NCBI GenBank assembly: GCA_035461305.1
Contig: DATHVN010000008.1
Span: 1-52,622 of the forward strand
Length of the DNA stretch: 52,622 nucleotides
Origin: Euzebyales bacterium
Lineage (GTDB): Bacteria; Actinomycetota; Nitriliruptoria; Euzebyales; JAHELV01
Direction: 5' to 3'
The position numbers and the translations under genes are program-made. The stretch's first letter is position 1. Each line of letters opens with the position of its first letter. The notes under the pieces were generated by a model, which was not told where the DNA came from, did not search any database, and worked only from the letters and a program-made list of their open reading frames with translations. This document shows positions 25,697-33,969 of this stretch, one piece after another.

Positions 25697-26589
25697 GCGG
25701 CATCGGGGAACGGGCCCGCGCGCGAGAGCAGGCCCGGCACGGTCATGCCGAGCTGGTCGCCGACCCACGCGGCGACCCGGCTGGTGGCGGCCAGCGAGAC
25801 GCCGTGGTCGACGCCCATGCGATCCAACAGGTAGATCAGATCCTCGGTGGCGATGTTGCCTGTCGCGTCGGGCGCGAACGGGCACCCGCCGATGCCCCCG
25901 ACGCTGGCGTCCAGCGCGGCGACGCCGGCGTCCAGCGCGGCGACGACGTTGGCGAAGCCGGTGTTGCGGGTGTTGTGGAAGTGGCAGCGCAGTGGGACCG
26001 GGCCGATGCGGTCGGCGACACGGGCCATGAGGTCGGTCACCTGCGGCGGGACGGCCACGCCGATCGTGTCGGCCAGGGCGATCTCGTCGGGTCCGGCGTC
26101 GGCGACCCGGACTGCGATGTCGGCCACGCGCGCCGGGTCCACCTCTCCCTCGAACGGGCATCCGAACGCGGCCGAGAGCGTCACGCTGGTGCGCAGACCG
26201 GCGTCCCGGGCGCGGCCGGCGATGCGCTCCCACGCCGCGAGCATCTCCTGCACAGTCACGCCCTGGTTGCGCCGGCTGAAGGTCTCCGACACCACGACCA
26301 CGACGTTCGCCTCGTCGACGTGGGCGTCGAGCGCGCGGTCGAGCCCGCGGTCGTTGAGCACGAGGCCGATGTAGGACGCGCCGCGGTCCCGAGGGACGGC
26401 AGCCATGACCCGCTCGGCGTCCGCCATCTGTGGCACCCGTTTCGGGTGCACGAAACTGGTCGCCTCGATGCGTCGCACGCCGGAGTCGAGCATCCGCTCG
26501 ATCAACGCGACCTTCGTCGGCGTGTCGACCAGCGTGTCCTCGTTCTGCAACCCGTCACGGGGTCCGACCTCGACGATCTCGACCTGCAT
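25693..26589 (-). CDS. mvaB: Hydroxymethylglutaryl-CoA lyase
   Basis: A 298-residue DRE-TIM enzyme cleaving HMG-CoA to acetoacetate and acetyl-CoA, the last step of leucine breakdown. It has EVGPRDGLQNE with the catalytic Arg-Asp, FVHPKRVPQMADAE, HFHNTRNTG with the metal His pair, and the loop signature GGIGGCPFAPDATGN with the catalytic Cys. ATG 26589 has GGAAGGT upstream. It is translationally coupled to the amidohydrolase. No other leucine pathway genes are here, so a related 3-hydroxy-3-methyl-acyl-CoA substrate is possible. Confidence 0.92.
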   Translation of the reverse strand: MQVEIVEVGPRDGLQNEDTLVDTPTKVALIERMLDSGVRRIEATSFVHPKRVPQMADAERVMAAVPRDRGASYIGLVLNDRGLDRALDAHVDEANVVVVVSETFSRRNQGVTVQEMLAAWERIAGRARDAGLRTSVTLSAAFGCPFEGEVDPARVADIAVRVADAGPDEIALADTIGVAVPPQVTDLMARVADRIGPVPLRCHFHNTRNTGFANVVAALDAGVAALDASVGGIGGCPFAPDATGNIATEDLIYLLDRMGVDHGVSLAATSRVAAWVGDQLGMTVPGLLSRAGPFPDAA

Positions 26590-26690
26590 GGTCACCTTCC
26601 CACGGCCCGGCACCAACCCATGATCGCATGCCCTCGGCGGCACCATCCGGCCTGGCGGCACGGCTGGTCTCCACGATCGGATCTGGTGCC

Positions 26691-28037
26691 TCAGCCAGCC
26701 ACGTCCTCGGCGAGCGCCGCGACCACCTCGTGTGGCGGTCCACGTCGGCGGCGGTCGGGGCCGGCGACATGAGTGCCATGTTGTGGAACGGCGTCATGAC
26801 GATGCCGCGGTTGAGCAGGTACAGGTGGATGAAGGCGTCCACCTGCTCGTCCTGGCCCGCGGCGGCCTCCGCGCCGGTGCGCGCCGCGTCCGCACGGAAC
26901 AGGTACTCGATCCTGCACCCGAGGCGCACGACGTGCCAGGGTCAGGCCGCGCGCCTCGATCACGTCGCGCACCCCTGCTCGAAGCGCGCCCCGAGGTCGA
27001 CCATCCGCGCGAACGGTCGTCGGTCAGGATCCGGTCGAGCGTCACGCGCATCGCCGCCAGCGAACAGCGTGTTGCCCGTGAGCGTGCCGCCCACGCCGCC
27101 GACGTCGGCGTTGTGCCAGTCGATCCGGTCGTGCACCCGCTGCGCCACGTCGGCGCTCATCCCGTGGGCGGCGCACGGGATGCCCGCGCCCAGCGTCTTG
27201 CCGATGGTCACGATGTCGGGCTTCAGGCCCCACGCGCGGGTGCAGCCGCCCGCCCGGCACTGATGGTGTGGTCTCGTCAATGATCAGCAGCACGTCGTGG
27301 CGCGTACACAGGTCGCGGACCGCGTTGTGGTAACCGGGCTCGGGCAACACGATGCCGATGCTTGTCAGGGCGGGCTCGAACAGGCACGCCGCGACGTGTC
27401 CGGGCGCCAGGGTCGCCTCGAGGGCGACGAGGTCGTTGATCTCGACCACGCGGGGGTCTGATCGAGCGGGACCGGCGATCCGATGCTGCCCTCACGCTTG
27501 ATGGTTCCGCCGTCGGGCCCGAGCGTCGCGAACGTCTCGTCGACGGTGCCGTGGTAGCACCAGTTGTGGACAACGATCTTCGACCGCCCCATGATCTGCC
27601 GGGCCCAGCGGATCACGAAGCGGTTCGCATCGGTCGCGGTAAGGCTGAACGCCAGCGGGGCAGGCCGAACCGCCGTGCCAGCTCGTCGCCGACCCAGATG
27701 GCGTCGGCGGTCGGCAGCATCAACGTCATTCCCTTCGCGGCCCGGCGGGCGATGGCGGCGACGGCGTCGGGCGAGGCATGTCCCGCCATGTTCCCGGTTC
27801 GCCGAGGCCAGAAGTCGATGAACTCGTTGCCGTCGACGTCACAGACATGCACCGGTGGCCCCGGCGACGTGGACCGGATGCGCGCCGGGTCAGCCGGTCA
27901 TCCAGTTCATGGGCACGCCGAACAGCAGTGAGCGGCGGGCGTCGCGCCAGCTCGCCGGACCGCGGATGCCGCTCGAGGAAGCGGCGGCGCTCCCGCTCCA
28001 TCAGCCCGCGAAGACGGGTCCGGTCGATCTGTCGCAC
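26691..28037 (-). pseudogene. Class III (PLP) aminotransferase broken by multiple frameshifts
   Basis: In order along the minus strand, alternating frames give MRQIDRTRLRGLMERERRRF, RSLLFGVPMNWM, HVCDVDGNEFIDFWPRRTGN, MAGHASPDAVAAIARRAA, FSLTATDANRFVIRWARQ, VVHNWCYHGTVDETFATL, HVAACLFEPALTSIGIVLPE, LLIIDET, GGCTRAWGLKPDIVTIGK with the PLP Lys, GGVGGTLTGNTLFAGG, RLGCRIEYLF and NRGIVMTPFHNMALMSP. This is a full-length glutamate-1-semialdehyde-mutase-like aminotransferase of about 450 residues with six or more frame changes. Two breaks (27270, 27660) are cured by adding one base to a C or G run. GTG 28037 has GAGG 6 bases upstream. The substrate is unknown. Confidence 0.8.
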
Positions 28038-28223
28038 TGCGCACCTCACCGACCAGTGTGGTCACGCCGGTCTCGCCGGCAGCGTGGACCGACGCCACCG
28101 GGGGCGCGGCCCGCGCGGAGTCCAGAGCCGTCATCGGGCCAGGCACAGCCGCCCGCCACACAGCACGACGCCGGCCACGTGGCTGGTGTCCAGGTGACCG
28201 GCGTCGGGGTCGGTCCACAGCCG

Positions 28224-28388
28224 CTACCGATGGGCGAGCCTGCGCTTCGGCGGCCAGAGCCGCCGAGGCGAGCGGACGCGGACGCGCGGATCGCGTGGCT
28301 CGTCCGGGAGGGGACCGCGTCGCCGCAGCGCACGGGCACGCGCGGCGTGCTCCATGCGATACAGCTGGAGGTGGGTCTCGGGGTGCAT
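28224..28388 (-). CDS. Small basic protein, unknown function
   Basis: A 54-residue ORF starting MHPETHLQLYRMEHAARARA. Its support is the ribosome site: GGAAGGAG lies 8 bases before ATG 28388, one of the best in the window. A perfect 8-bp hairpin (28402-28421) abuts that site. The peptide is rich in Arg and His with no membrane segment. Short His/Arg-rich ORFs with an 'MHPE...HAA.RA..R' start are common in actinobacteria, but I know no function. It may be a real microprotein or a regulatory leader. Confidence 0.5.
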   Translation of the reverse strand: MHPETHLQLYRMEHAARARALRRRGPLPDEPRDPRVRVRSPRRLWPPKRRLAHR

Positions 28389-28401
28389 CGTGCGTCTCCT
28401 T

Positions 28402-28421
28402 CCGCCGCACCGTTGCGGCGG
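28402..28421 (-). promoter_or_regulatory. Hairpin adjoining the ribosome site of the 54-residue ORF
   Basis: CCGCCGCA and TGCGGCGG form a perfect 8-bp stem with a 4-base loop. On the minus strand its 3' arm runs directly into GGAAGGAG. It could gate ribosome access, protect the transcript, or end an upstream transcript. Confidence 0.5.
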
Positions 28422-28562
28422 ATCGTTGTCGGTGCCCGCTGGATCGTGGGCGTCGGTGGCGACCGGCGCGCGACGAGCACTCACGATCCGACAGGACGTC
28501 GGTGGAGACGACGAAGGCGGCGGCCGCAGCCACCGCCTCTCAGCACGTCGACCGATCTGTGA

Positions 28563-28652
28563 TCAGTCGGGACGAGGCGACGGTGGCGGGGCGGAACGCG
28601 GGCATGTTCCAGCCCCCGACACGGCGAACTGCTGCGTGATGGCTGCTGTCAT
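28563..28652 (-). CDS. Candidate microprotein with a strong ribosome site
   Basis: ATG 28652 is preceded by GGGAGGAGG with a 6-base spacer. As read, the peptide is 29 residues, starting MTAAITQQFAVSG. If the run of five G after codon 12 were six, it would read on as GWNMPAFRPATVASSR and end at 28540 with Ser-Thr-Cys (37 residues). The second version looks more protein-like, and other genes here appear to have lost one base in such runs. Upstream there is a CTGCCC/GGGCAG hairpin (28690-28708) and a TTGACA box (28738-28743). No family is recognised. Confidence 0.4.
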   Translation of the reverse strand: MTAAITQQFAVSGAGTCPRSAPPPSPRPD

Positions 28653-29114
28653 GGCGTTCCTCCTCCCGATGTGCGTCGCGCTTGTCGGCTGCCCGTCTGG
28701 GGGGCAGGTCCGCAACCCTCGCGCGGGGCTGCGTCGATGTCAAGAGCCAGTAACCACCGTCGCTGATACATCGCGGCGTCCCGAGAGGCTCGATCGCCAC
28801 CGCGAGAGACACCGTCGGTCGTCGACGGACACATTCGAGGGTGTCCCTCAGCTATCGACCATGTCCCTTGGCTGCCGTTGGACCCCCCCGGGCGTCGGTG
28901 ACCGTGATGAGCGCCTGCACGAGGCGAACCTGTTCGACCTCGACGCCACGTCCGCCGACGTCGTCACCTGAGTCCGACGTGGCTCCTACCTCACTGCCGT
29001 CGGCGCGCACGACTGACGCCGACCCGGACGACGCACCAGTGGACGGTGGGGCGCGTGTATCCGTGCGTGGCTGGACATGATCCCGAACATCCCGTCACGC
29101 GAAAGGCATCGACG
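28653..29114. other. Long intergenic stretch without a supported gene
   Basis: This 460-bp stretch contains the leader hairpin and -35-like box mentioned for the microprotein, plus an interrupted inverted repeat GGACAC-8-GTGTCC at 28827-28846. Open frames crossing it lack ribosome sites and recognisable motifs. The 28044-28223 stretch likewise shows nothing I can support. Confidence 0.4.
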
Positions 29115-29489
29115 ATGTTTGGACTCATCCGCCGGGCGCTGCTGGCGGCCGTCTTCGTGTGGAGCGCGATCAACGCCATCCAGAACGCCGAACACATGAC
29201 CGGACCCGCCGACGCCCTGGGCCTGCCCGAGCCCGAGAGGATGGTCAAGGTCCACGGGTGGGTGAACCTTGTCGGTGGGATCATGCTGGCGCTCAACGTC
29301 AAGCCGAAGCTGGCTGCGCTGGCCATGGTCGCCAACCTGATCCCGACCACGGCGGGTGGCCACCAGTTCTGGGAGGCCGACGACGAGGGCGAGAAGATCA
29401 ACCAGATGGTGCACTTCTTCAAGAACGTCAGCCTCCTGGGCGGGCTGCTCGGCGTCCTCGCCTCCCCGAGGTCGTCCGACGACGCGTAG
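29115..29489 (+). CDS. DoxX-like membrane protein
   Basis: A 124-residue protein with four hydrophobic segments in the DoxX order: ALLAAVFVWSAINAI, VHGWVNLVGGIMLAL, LAALAMVANLIPTTAGG and VSLLGGLLGVLAS. Between segments three and four lies HQFWEADDEGEKINQMVHF, the typical DoxX charged loop. ATG 29115 with AAAGG about 8 bases upstream is preferred to the GTG at 29046. DoxX-family proteins are small membrane subunits linked to thiol redox or quinone metabolism, but the role here is not known. It converges on the pyridoxamine-oxidase-like gene. Confidence 0.85.
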   Translation: MFGLIRRALLAAVFVWSAINAIQNAEHMTGPADALGLPEPERMVKVHGWVNLVGGIMLALNVKPKLAALAMVANLIPTTAGGHQFWEADDEGEKINQMVHFFKNVSLLGGLLGVLASPRSSDDA

Positions 29490-29497
29490 CCTCAGCC

Positions 29498-29935
29498 TCA
29501 GGGGGTCCACACGCGCGCGGCGTGCTGCGTCTGGAGGCGGGCACGCCGCAGCGCCACCTCGACGAACACCGCGTCGGTGTCGCCGGGGTCGCCGAAGAAC
29601 GCGGCCAGGTGGTAGGGCATGATGCCGGCGTCCCACAGCCGGCGACGGACGTCCGCGTCGTCGTGGAGCGTCGCCGTGCCCCACGCGGCGAGCTCCCCCG
29701 GCGCCTCGGCGTTGCCGATCGGCCAGTGGAACGCAACCTCACGGTTCTCCTTGAGGTTGCGCAGCTTCTTCGATGACACGCGCGTGACGAACCACACGGT
29801 CCCGTCGGTGAAGCCGGGCGCGACAACGGCGACGTGCGGACGCCCGGCAGCGTCGGCTGTGCCAATGTAGGTCGTCCAGCCGCACGCCGTCGCCGCGTCG
29901 ACGACCTCGTCCCACTCCATGGCCGCATCGTGCAT
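29498..29935 (-). CDS. Pyridoxamine 5'-phosphate oxidase family protein
   Basis: A 145-residue split-barrel flavin or F420-binding protein. It contains TYIGTADAAGRPHVAVVAPGF, TVWFVTRVSSKKLRNLKENREVAFHW and ELAAWGTATLHDD, the usual order of PPOX-class proteins. It could reduce or bind a small molecule using FMN or F420; F420 use is common in actinomycetes, but nothing here decides it. ATG 29935 and ATG 29920 (MEWDEV) are both possible and neither has a clear ribosome site. Confidence 0.83.
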   Translation of the reverse strand: MHDAAMEWDEVVDAATACGWTTYIGTADAAGRPHVAVVAPGFTDGTVWFVTRVSSKKLRNLKENREVAFHWPIGNAEAPGELAAWGTATLHDDADVRRRLWDAGIMPYHLAAFFGDPGDTDAVFVEVALRRARLQTQHAARVWTP

Positions 29936-29968
29936 GCGACGCGGGTCGCAGACAAGACGCCAGTGGAC

Positions 29969-30202
29969 TCAGCCGGACAGGGCGACCACGGACAGGACCA
30001 GAAGCGCGAGCAGGATCAGGCTCACGACGCCGACGATCATCCATGGCACCGACGACTGCTCACGCGGCGGCTCGGGCTGGATCTCGGGGATGTCGATCGT
30101 CTTGGTCTGCTCCCCGTCCTCGAACGGGCTGGGCATCCCACACCGACCGCAGTGCGCGGCCTGCCGGCTGTTGCGCGCGCCGCAGCGGGCGCACCTCCAC
30201 AT
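29969..30202 (-). CDS. Small zinc-ribbon membrane protein
   Basis: A 77-residue protein with a RanBP2-like zinc ribbon at the N-terminus (WRCARCGARN...HCGRCG, four Cys), an acidic proline-rich linker and one C-terminal membrane helix (MIVGVVSLILLALLVLSVVAL). The zinc ribbon should face the cytoplasm. ATG 30202 is preceded by GGGAGG. Such tail-anchored ribbons are widespread in actinobacteria and have no assigned function. It lies 33 bp upstream of the PPOX gene on the same strand. Confidence 0.8.
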   Translation of the reverse strand: MWRCARCGARNSRQAAHCGRCGMPSPFEDGEQTKTIDIPEIQPEPPREQSSVPWMIVGVVSLILLALLVLSVVALSG

Positions 30203-30323
30203 CTCTGCCCGCCTCCCGATCGTGGTCCACGGGGCGCTCGACGCCAGGGGTGCACAAATCTAGCCGTCCGGTGACGCGGATCCACCGCGTCCACCGACCA
30301 GGCGCACGGACCTCGGCCTCCCG

Positions 30324-31688
30324 TCAGGCGAGGTCGCCGAGCGCGATGTCGTAGGCTTCGGCGTAGGTCGGGAACGCGTGGATGGTGTCACGGAGCACGG
30401 CGAGCGGCACGCCGGCGCGGATCGCCAGCACAGCCTCGTGGATCCATGCGTCCGCCATGTCCCCGATCGCGCTCGCCCCGACCAGCACCTGTGCGTCGGC
30501 GTCCGCGACCAGCACCAGGCGTCCGCCAGGCGCGCCGGCGACGCTGGTCCGGGGCAGGTCGGACAGGTCAGCCCAGCCGACAGCGACGGTGCCGCACTGT
30601 TCGCGGGCCTGCGCGGGTGTCAGGCCGACACCGGCGACCGGCGGATCGGTGTACATGGTCCGCGGGATGGCGCGGTGGTCGGTCCGCGCGTGACCGCCGG
30701 CCAGGTTGTCGGCGACGACGCGGGCCTGGTAGTTGGCCATGTGCGTGAACGGCGCGACCATCGTGGCATCGCCCGCAGCCCACAGGTGCTCGGCACCGAC
30801 GACGCGGCACCGCTCGTCGATCTCGATGCCGCCGGACACGTCGAGGCCGAGGGTCTCGAGCCCGAGGCCCGCCAGGCGCGGCGTGACGCCGGTGGCCGCC
30901 AGCAGGACCGCGGCGTCGACGGACGATCCATCGCCGAGGTGGGCCCGCACGCCGCCGTTGCGCGGCTCGACCCGTTCGACGTCGACGTTGGTGCGGACCA
31001 TCACGCCGTCCTCGGCGAGCCGGTCGGCGACGAGGCGGCCGATCTCGGGCGGCTCGGTGTTCGCGAGCGTCCCGGCCATCTCGACCACGGTCACCGGGAC
31101 GTCGAACCGCGCGTACAGCTGCGCGATCTCGCACCCGACGGGGCCGCCGCCGATGACCATGAGGGACGCTGGCCGCTCCTGTGCGGCCCATGCGTCGTCG
31201 CTCGTCCACACAGCGACGTCGTCGAGCCCGTCGATCGGCGGGCGGGAGTCAGCTGCGCCGGTCGTGATGACGAGATCGTGCCACGTGTGCTCCTGCCCGT
31301 CGACGGTCAGCCGGCCCGGCCCGGTGACACGGCCGTCGCCCCGCAGCAGGGTCGCCCCGGCCTGGCGCAGGCCGTCGGCGTGCCGCGCATCGTCCCGGTG
31401 GTCGACGAGGTCGTCACGGCGCCGCGCCGCGCTCGCGAAGCCCTTGTCGGGCTGCCTCGGCGTGACCGGGTCCATCGTCGCGCCGAGCTCGATGACGCGG
31501 CGCAGCAGCGTGCGGACCTCGCCGGAGCGCAGCATCGCCTTGCTGGGCATGCACGCCGTGAACGGGCACTCGCCGCCGACCAGGTCGCGCTCGACGACCG
31601 CGACGTCACGTCCGGCCCCAGCCAGCGCGCGTGCGACGTTCTCTCCCGCCGAGCCTCCGCCCAGCACGATCACGTCGTGGTGCGCCAC
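30324..31688 (-). CDS. Pyridine nucleotide-disulfide oxidoreductase (dihydrolipoyl dehydrogenase / mercuric reductase-like)
   Basis: A 454-residue FAD enzyme. It has the FAD site VIVLGGGSAGENVARAL, the redox-active pair in GGECPFTACMPSKAM (Cys-x4-Cys), the NAD(P) site MVIGGGPVGCEIAQLYARF, AAGDATM for FAD, and the C-terminal dimer motif HAFPTYAEAY supplying the active-site His-Glu pair. Lipoamide dehydrogenases usually have CLNVGC, so CPFTAC marks a divergent subgroup and the substrate is unclear. GTG 31688 has AGGAGGT 5 bases upstream, so the longer frame to 31730 is rejected. There are no 2-oxoacid dehydrogenase genes nearby. Confidence 0.88.
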   Translation of the reverse strand: MAHHDVIVLGGGSAGENVARALAGAGRDVAVVERDLVGGECPFTACMPSKAMLRSGEVRTLLRRVIELGATMDPVTPRQPDKGFASAARRRDDLVDHRDDARHADGLRQAGATLLRGDGRVTGPGRLTVDGQEHTWHDLVITTGAADSRPPIDGLDDVAVWTSDDAWAAQERPASLMVIGGGPVGCEIAQLYARFDVPVTVVEMAGTLANTEPPEIGRLVADRLAEDGVMVRTNVDVERVEPRNGGVRAHLGDGSSVDAAVLLAATGVTPRLAGLGLETLGLDVSGGIEIDERCRVVGAEHLWAAGDATMVAPFTHMANYQARVVADNLAGGHARTDHRAIPRTMYTDPPVAGVGLTPAQAREQCGTVAVGWADLSDLPRTSVAGAPGGRLVLVADADAQVLVGASAIGDMADAWIHEAVLAIRAGVPLAVLRDTIHAFPTYAEAYDIALGDLA

Positions 31689-31763
31689 GCCTGGACCTCC
31701 TGTCGTCTGCGTGAACCTCGGCGTACCCATCGGCGCCGGCGGACATCCCGCCGAGGTTGGAGG

Positions 31764-32861
31764 TCAGGTGCCCGGTGGGTGCGTGGTGACCGTCACGGGG
31801 ACGCGGTGGACGGTGTTGACGGCATAGCCACCGAGGTTCCAGCGATGCTCGTCGGGCTGGGTGTCGCCCGCGCTGTCCGTGGCCCGGCACACCAGGACGT
31901 GGTCGCCCTCGTCCGCCGTCCACCGGAAGCGCCAGCCCTGCCAGGCGTGGTCGGCGACGGCCGCGTCGAGCTCGGCCTCGGTCCAGGTCGCGCCGTCGTC
32001 GGTGCTCACCTCGACCCGGTCGATCATCCCCGCGCCGGACCACGCGCGGCCGGTCAGCGTCACGTCGCCGGGCGGCAGGTAGCGGGCACGCGTGAAGAAG
32101 TCGGGGATGCCCGGGGGCACGATGAGCGAGCGCACGGCCATGCGGGTCACCGGCTCGCCCGCATCGTCGGACTCCGCCCTGAACCGGTAGGCCGTCGCCT
32201 GCTGGTAGCCGGTGAATGGCTCGGTCGACGCCGTGATCCGGGCCAGCCACTTGACGCTGGTCATTCCATACCAGCCGGGGACCAAGAGGCGCAGCGGGAA
32301 GCCGTGCTGTGGTGGCAGCGGTCTGCCATTGAGGCCGTGGACGAGCAGCGGGCCCTCGTCGCGCACCTGCTGTGGGGTGAGGCTGCGCTGGTATGCCTGC
32401 TCGACGCCACCCTCGACCCCCCGGTCGAGCCCAGTGAAGACGATATCGACGGCGTCGGGCGACAGTCCGGCGTCCTCGAGCAGCGGCCACAGCGGCGTGC
32501 CCGTCCACTCGCCGGTGCCGACCGCCTCCAGCAGCCACGGCTGGCTCAGCGCGCGGGGCGACAGCCGCGCCCGACCGTTGCCCGCGCACTCCATCGTCAC
32601 GGGGCGCGTGACCGTCTCGCGAGCACGCAGGTCGTCAAGCGAGAGCGACAGTGGCGTGTCGACGGCGCCGTCAATCTCCAGGCGGAACGCCGCCTCGTCG
32701 ACCACCGGGATGTCGTAGTGCACCAGCAGGTAGTGCAGACCGACCGGTGTCACGTCGTAGCGCATCGCCTCGAGCGGCATGCCGTGGTTGCGCGCGGCGA
32801 GCTGCAGCTCCTCACGTGTGATCTCCTCGGTGGCCGCGGTGCCCGTCGGCGCGGTCGTCAT
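31764..32861 (-). CDS. Sulfite-oxidase-like molybdopterin oxidoreductase
   Basis: A 365-residue enzyme with the oxidoreductase molybdopterin-binding domain (residues about 50-210), including the Mo-ligand Cys in VTMECAGNGR, HGFPLRLLVPGWYGM and SVKWLARI, followed by the Mo-cofactor dimerisation domain (residues about 230-355: AWSGAGMIDRVEVSTDDGATW). There is no Tat or Sec signal, so a cytoplasmic form is predicted, unlike SorA or plant-like exported forms. It could oxidise sulfite or another small oxyanion. ATG 32861 is preceded by GAAGGG. No heme or partner subunit is adjacent. Confidence 0.9.
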   Translation of the reverse strand: MTTAPTGTAATEEITREELQLAARNHGMPLEAMRYDVTPVGLHYLLVHYDIPVVDEAAFRLEIDGAVDTPLSLSLDDLRARETVTRPVTMECAGNGRARLSPRALSQPWLLEAVGTGEWTGTPLWPLLEDAGLSPDAVDIVFTGLDRGVEGGVEQAYQRSLTPQQVRDEGPLLVHGLNGRPLPPQHGFPLRLLVPGWYGMTSVKWLARITASTEPFTGYQQATAYRFRAESDDAGEPVTRMAVRSLIVPPGIPDFFTRARYLPPGDVTLTGRAWSGAGMIDRVEVSTDDGATWTEAELDAAVADHAWQGWRFRWTADEGDHVLVCRATDSAGDTQPDEHRWNLGGYAVNTVHRVPVTVTTHPPGT

Positions 32862-33051
32862 GTCGTTCCCTTCGTCGTCCGTCCCCGGGGTGCCGGGAGC
32901 GGTCGCCTGCGTCGCGCGGCGCCCATCGTCGCACGATGCCGAGCGCGCAAGGGCGAGCCTGGCACGAGAGCGCCAGGTCCACCACCGGCGATGTCACACC
33001 TCGTCGGTGTCGGTCGTCAGGTGGGGCGAGGACGAACACAGGAGGTGTCCG
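32862..33051. promoter_or_regulatory. Divergent promoter region (sulfite-oxidase-like / epimerase-sigma operon)
   Basis: These 190 bp separate two divergent transcription units. ECF41 sigma factors usually recognise a promoter upstream of their linked epimerase operon, so an ECF41 site may lie here. I could not see a convincing -35/-10 pair. Confidence 0.25.
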
Positions 33052-33969
33052 ATGAGGATCTTCGTCGCCGGAGCGACGGGCGTGCTCGGCCGCCGGGTGG
33101 TCCCCGGGCTGATCGCCGCAGGCCACGACGTCGACGCAGTCGCCCGGAATCCGGCCAAGGCAGAGCAACTGCGGACGCAGGGTGCATCGCCGATCGCGGT
33201 CGACCTGTTCGACGCGGCCGCAGTCGCGACCGCCGTCCGCGGCAGCGATGCCGTCGTCAACCTGGCCACTGCGATCCCCCCGATGGGCCGGATGCTCCGA
33301 CGGTCGGCGTGGGAGATGACCGATCGCCTGCGCACCGACGCGTCGCGCAATCTGGTCGACGCCGCCCTCGCCACGGGCGCGCGGCGCTACGTGCAGGAGG
33401 CGTTGGGGTTCGTCTACCCCGACCGCGGCTCGGCCTGGATCGACGAGGACACGGCGCTGGCGCCAGCGCCCTTCGCCAGGGCGGTCCTCTCGGCGGAGGC
33501 CGAGGCGCGACGGTTCGGCGCCGACGGCGGGACCGGGATCGCGTTGCGGTTCGGGCTGTTCTACAGCGCTGATTCAGAGCAGACGCGCCAGATCGCCTCC
33601 GGGGCACGCGGGGGCTGGCTCGCGCTTCCGGGGCGTGGAGACGCGTACCGGCCGTGGGTGCACGTCGACGACGCGGCTACCGCCGTCGTGGTCGCGCTGG
33701 ACGCTCCCGGCGGCGTGTACAACGTGGTCGACGACCACCCCCTGACCAACGACGAGCATGCCAGCGTCCTGGGCGAGCTGGTCGGTCGACGCCTTCGCCG
33801 CCCACCCTCGTGGCTCGCGGTCGGCCCCCTGCGGCTGCTGACCCGGTCGTTGCGGGTGTCGAACCGGCGGCTGCGCGACGCGACAGGGTGGCGTCCGGCG
33901 TACGCGTCACTGCGCGAGGGCTGGGACGAGGTGCTCGCGCGCCTGGGTGCGGTGACGGCCGGTGTCTAG
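33052..33969 (+). CDS. NAD(P)-dependent epimerase/dehydratase (atypical SDR)
   Basis: A 305-residue Rossmann protein: FVAGATGVLGRRVVPGLIAAGHDV at the start, VNLATAIPP, RYVQEALGFVYPD and YRPWVHVDDAATAVV. The canonical Tyr-x3-Lys pair is not obvious, placing it with atypical SDRs. ATG 33052 has AGGAGGT 7 bases upstream. Its 3' end overlaps the next gene by 8 bp, and the third gene is an ECF41 sigma factor. ECF41 operons classically carry a carboxymuconolactone decarboxylase, oxidoreductase or epimerase, so this is probably the sigma factor's cognate target enzyme. Confidence 0.87.
   Translation: MRIFVAGATGVLGRRVVPGLIAAGHDVDAVARNPAKAEQLRTQGASPIAVDLFDAAAVATAVRGSDAVVNLATAIPPMGRMLRRSAWEMTDRLRTDASRNLVDAALATGARRYVQEALGFVYPDRGSAWIDEDTALAPAPFARAVLSAEAEARRFGADGGTGIALRFGLFYSADSEQTRQIASGARGGWLALPGRGDAYRPWVHVDDAATAVVVALDAPGGVYNVVDDHPLTNDEHASVLGELVGRRLRRPPSWLAVGPLRLLTRSLRVSNRRLRDATGWRPAYASLREGWDEVLARLGAVTAGV

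Noticed and set aside
28041-28223. Possible end of another enzyme on the minus strand (reads LWTDPDAGHLDTSHVAGVV)
   Set aside because: The short stretch has a protein-like look but no family match I can defend and no start.
30378-33572. 1064-residue plus-strand open frame
   Set aside because: It covers the antisense of the disulfide oxidoreductase and sulfite-oxidase-like genes and has no family motifs; the minus-strand genes have complete active sites.
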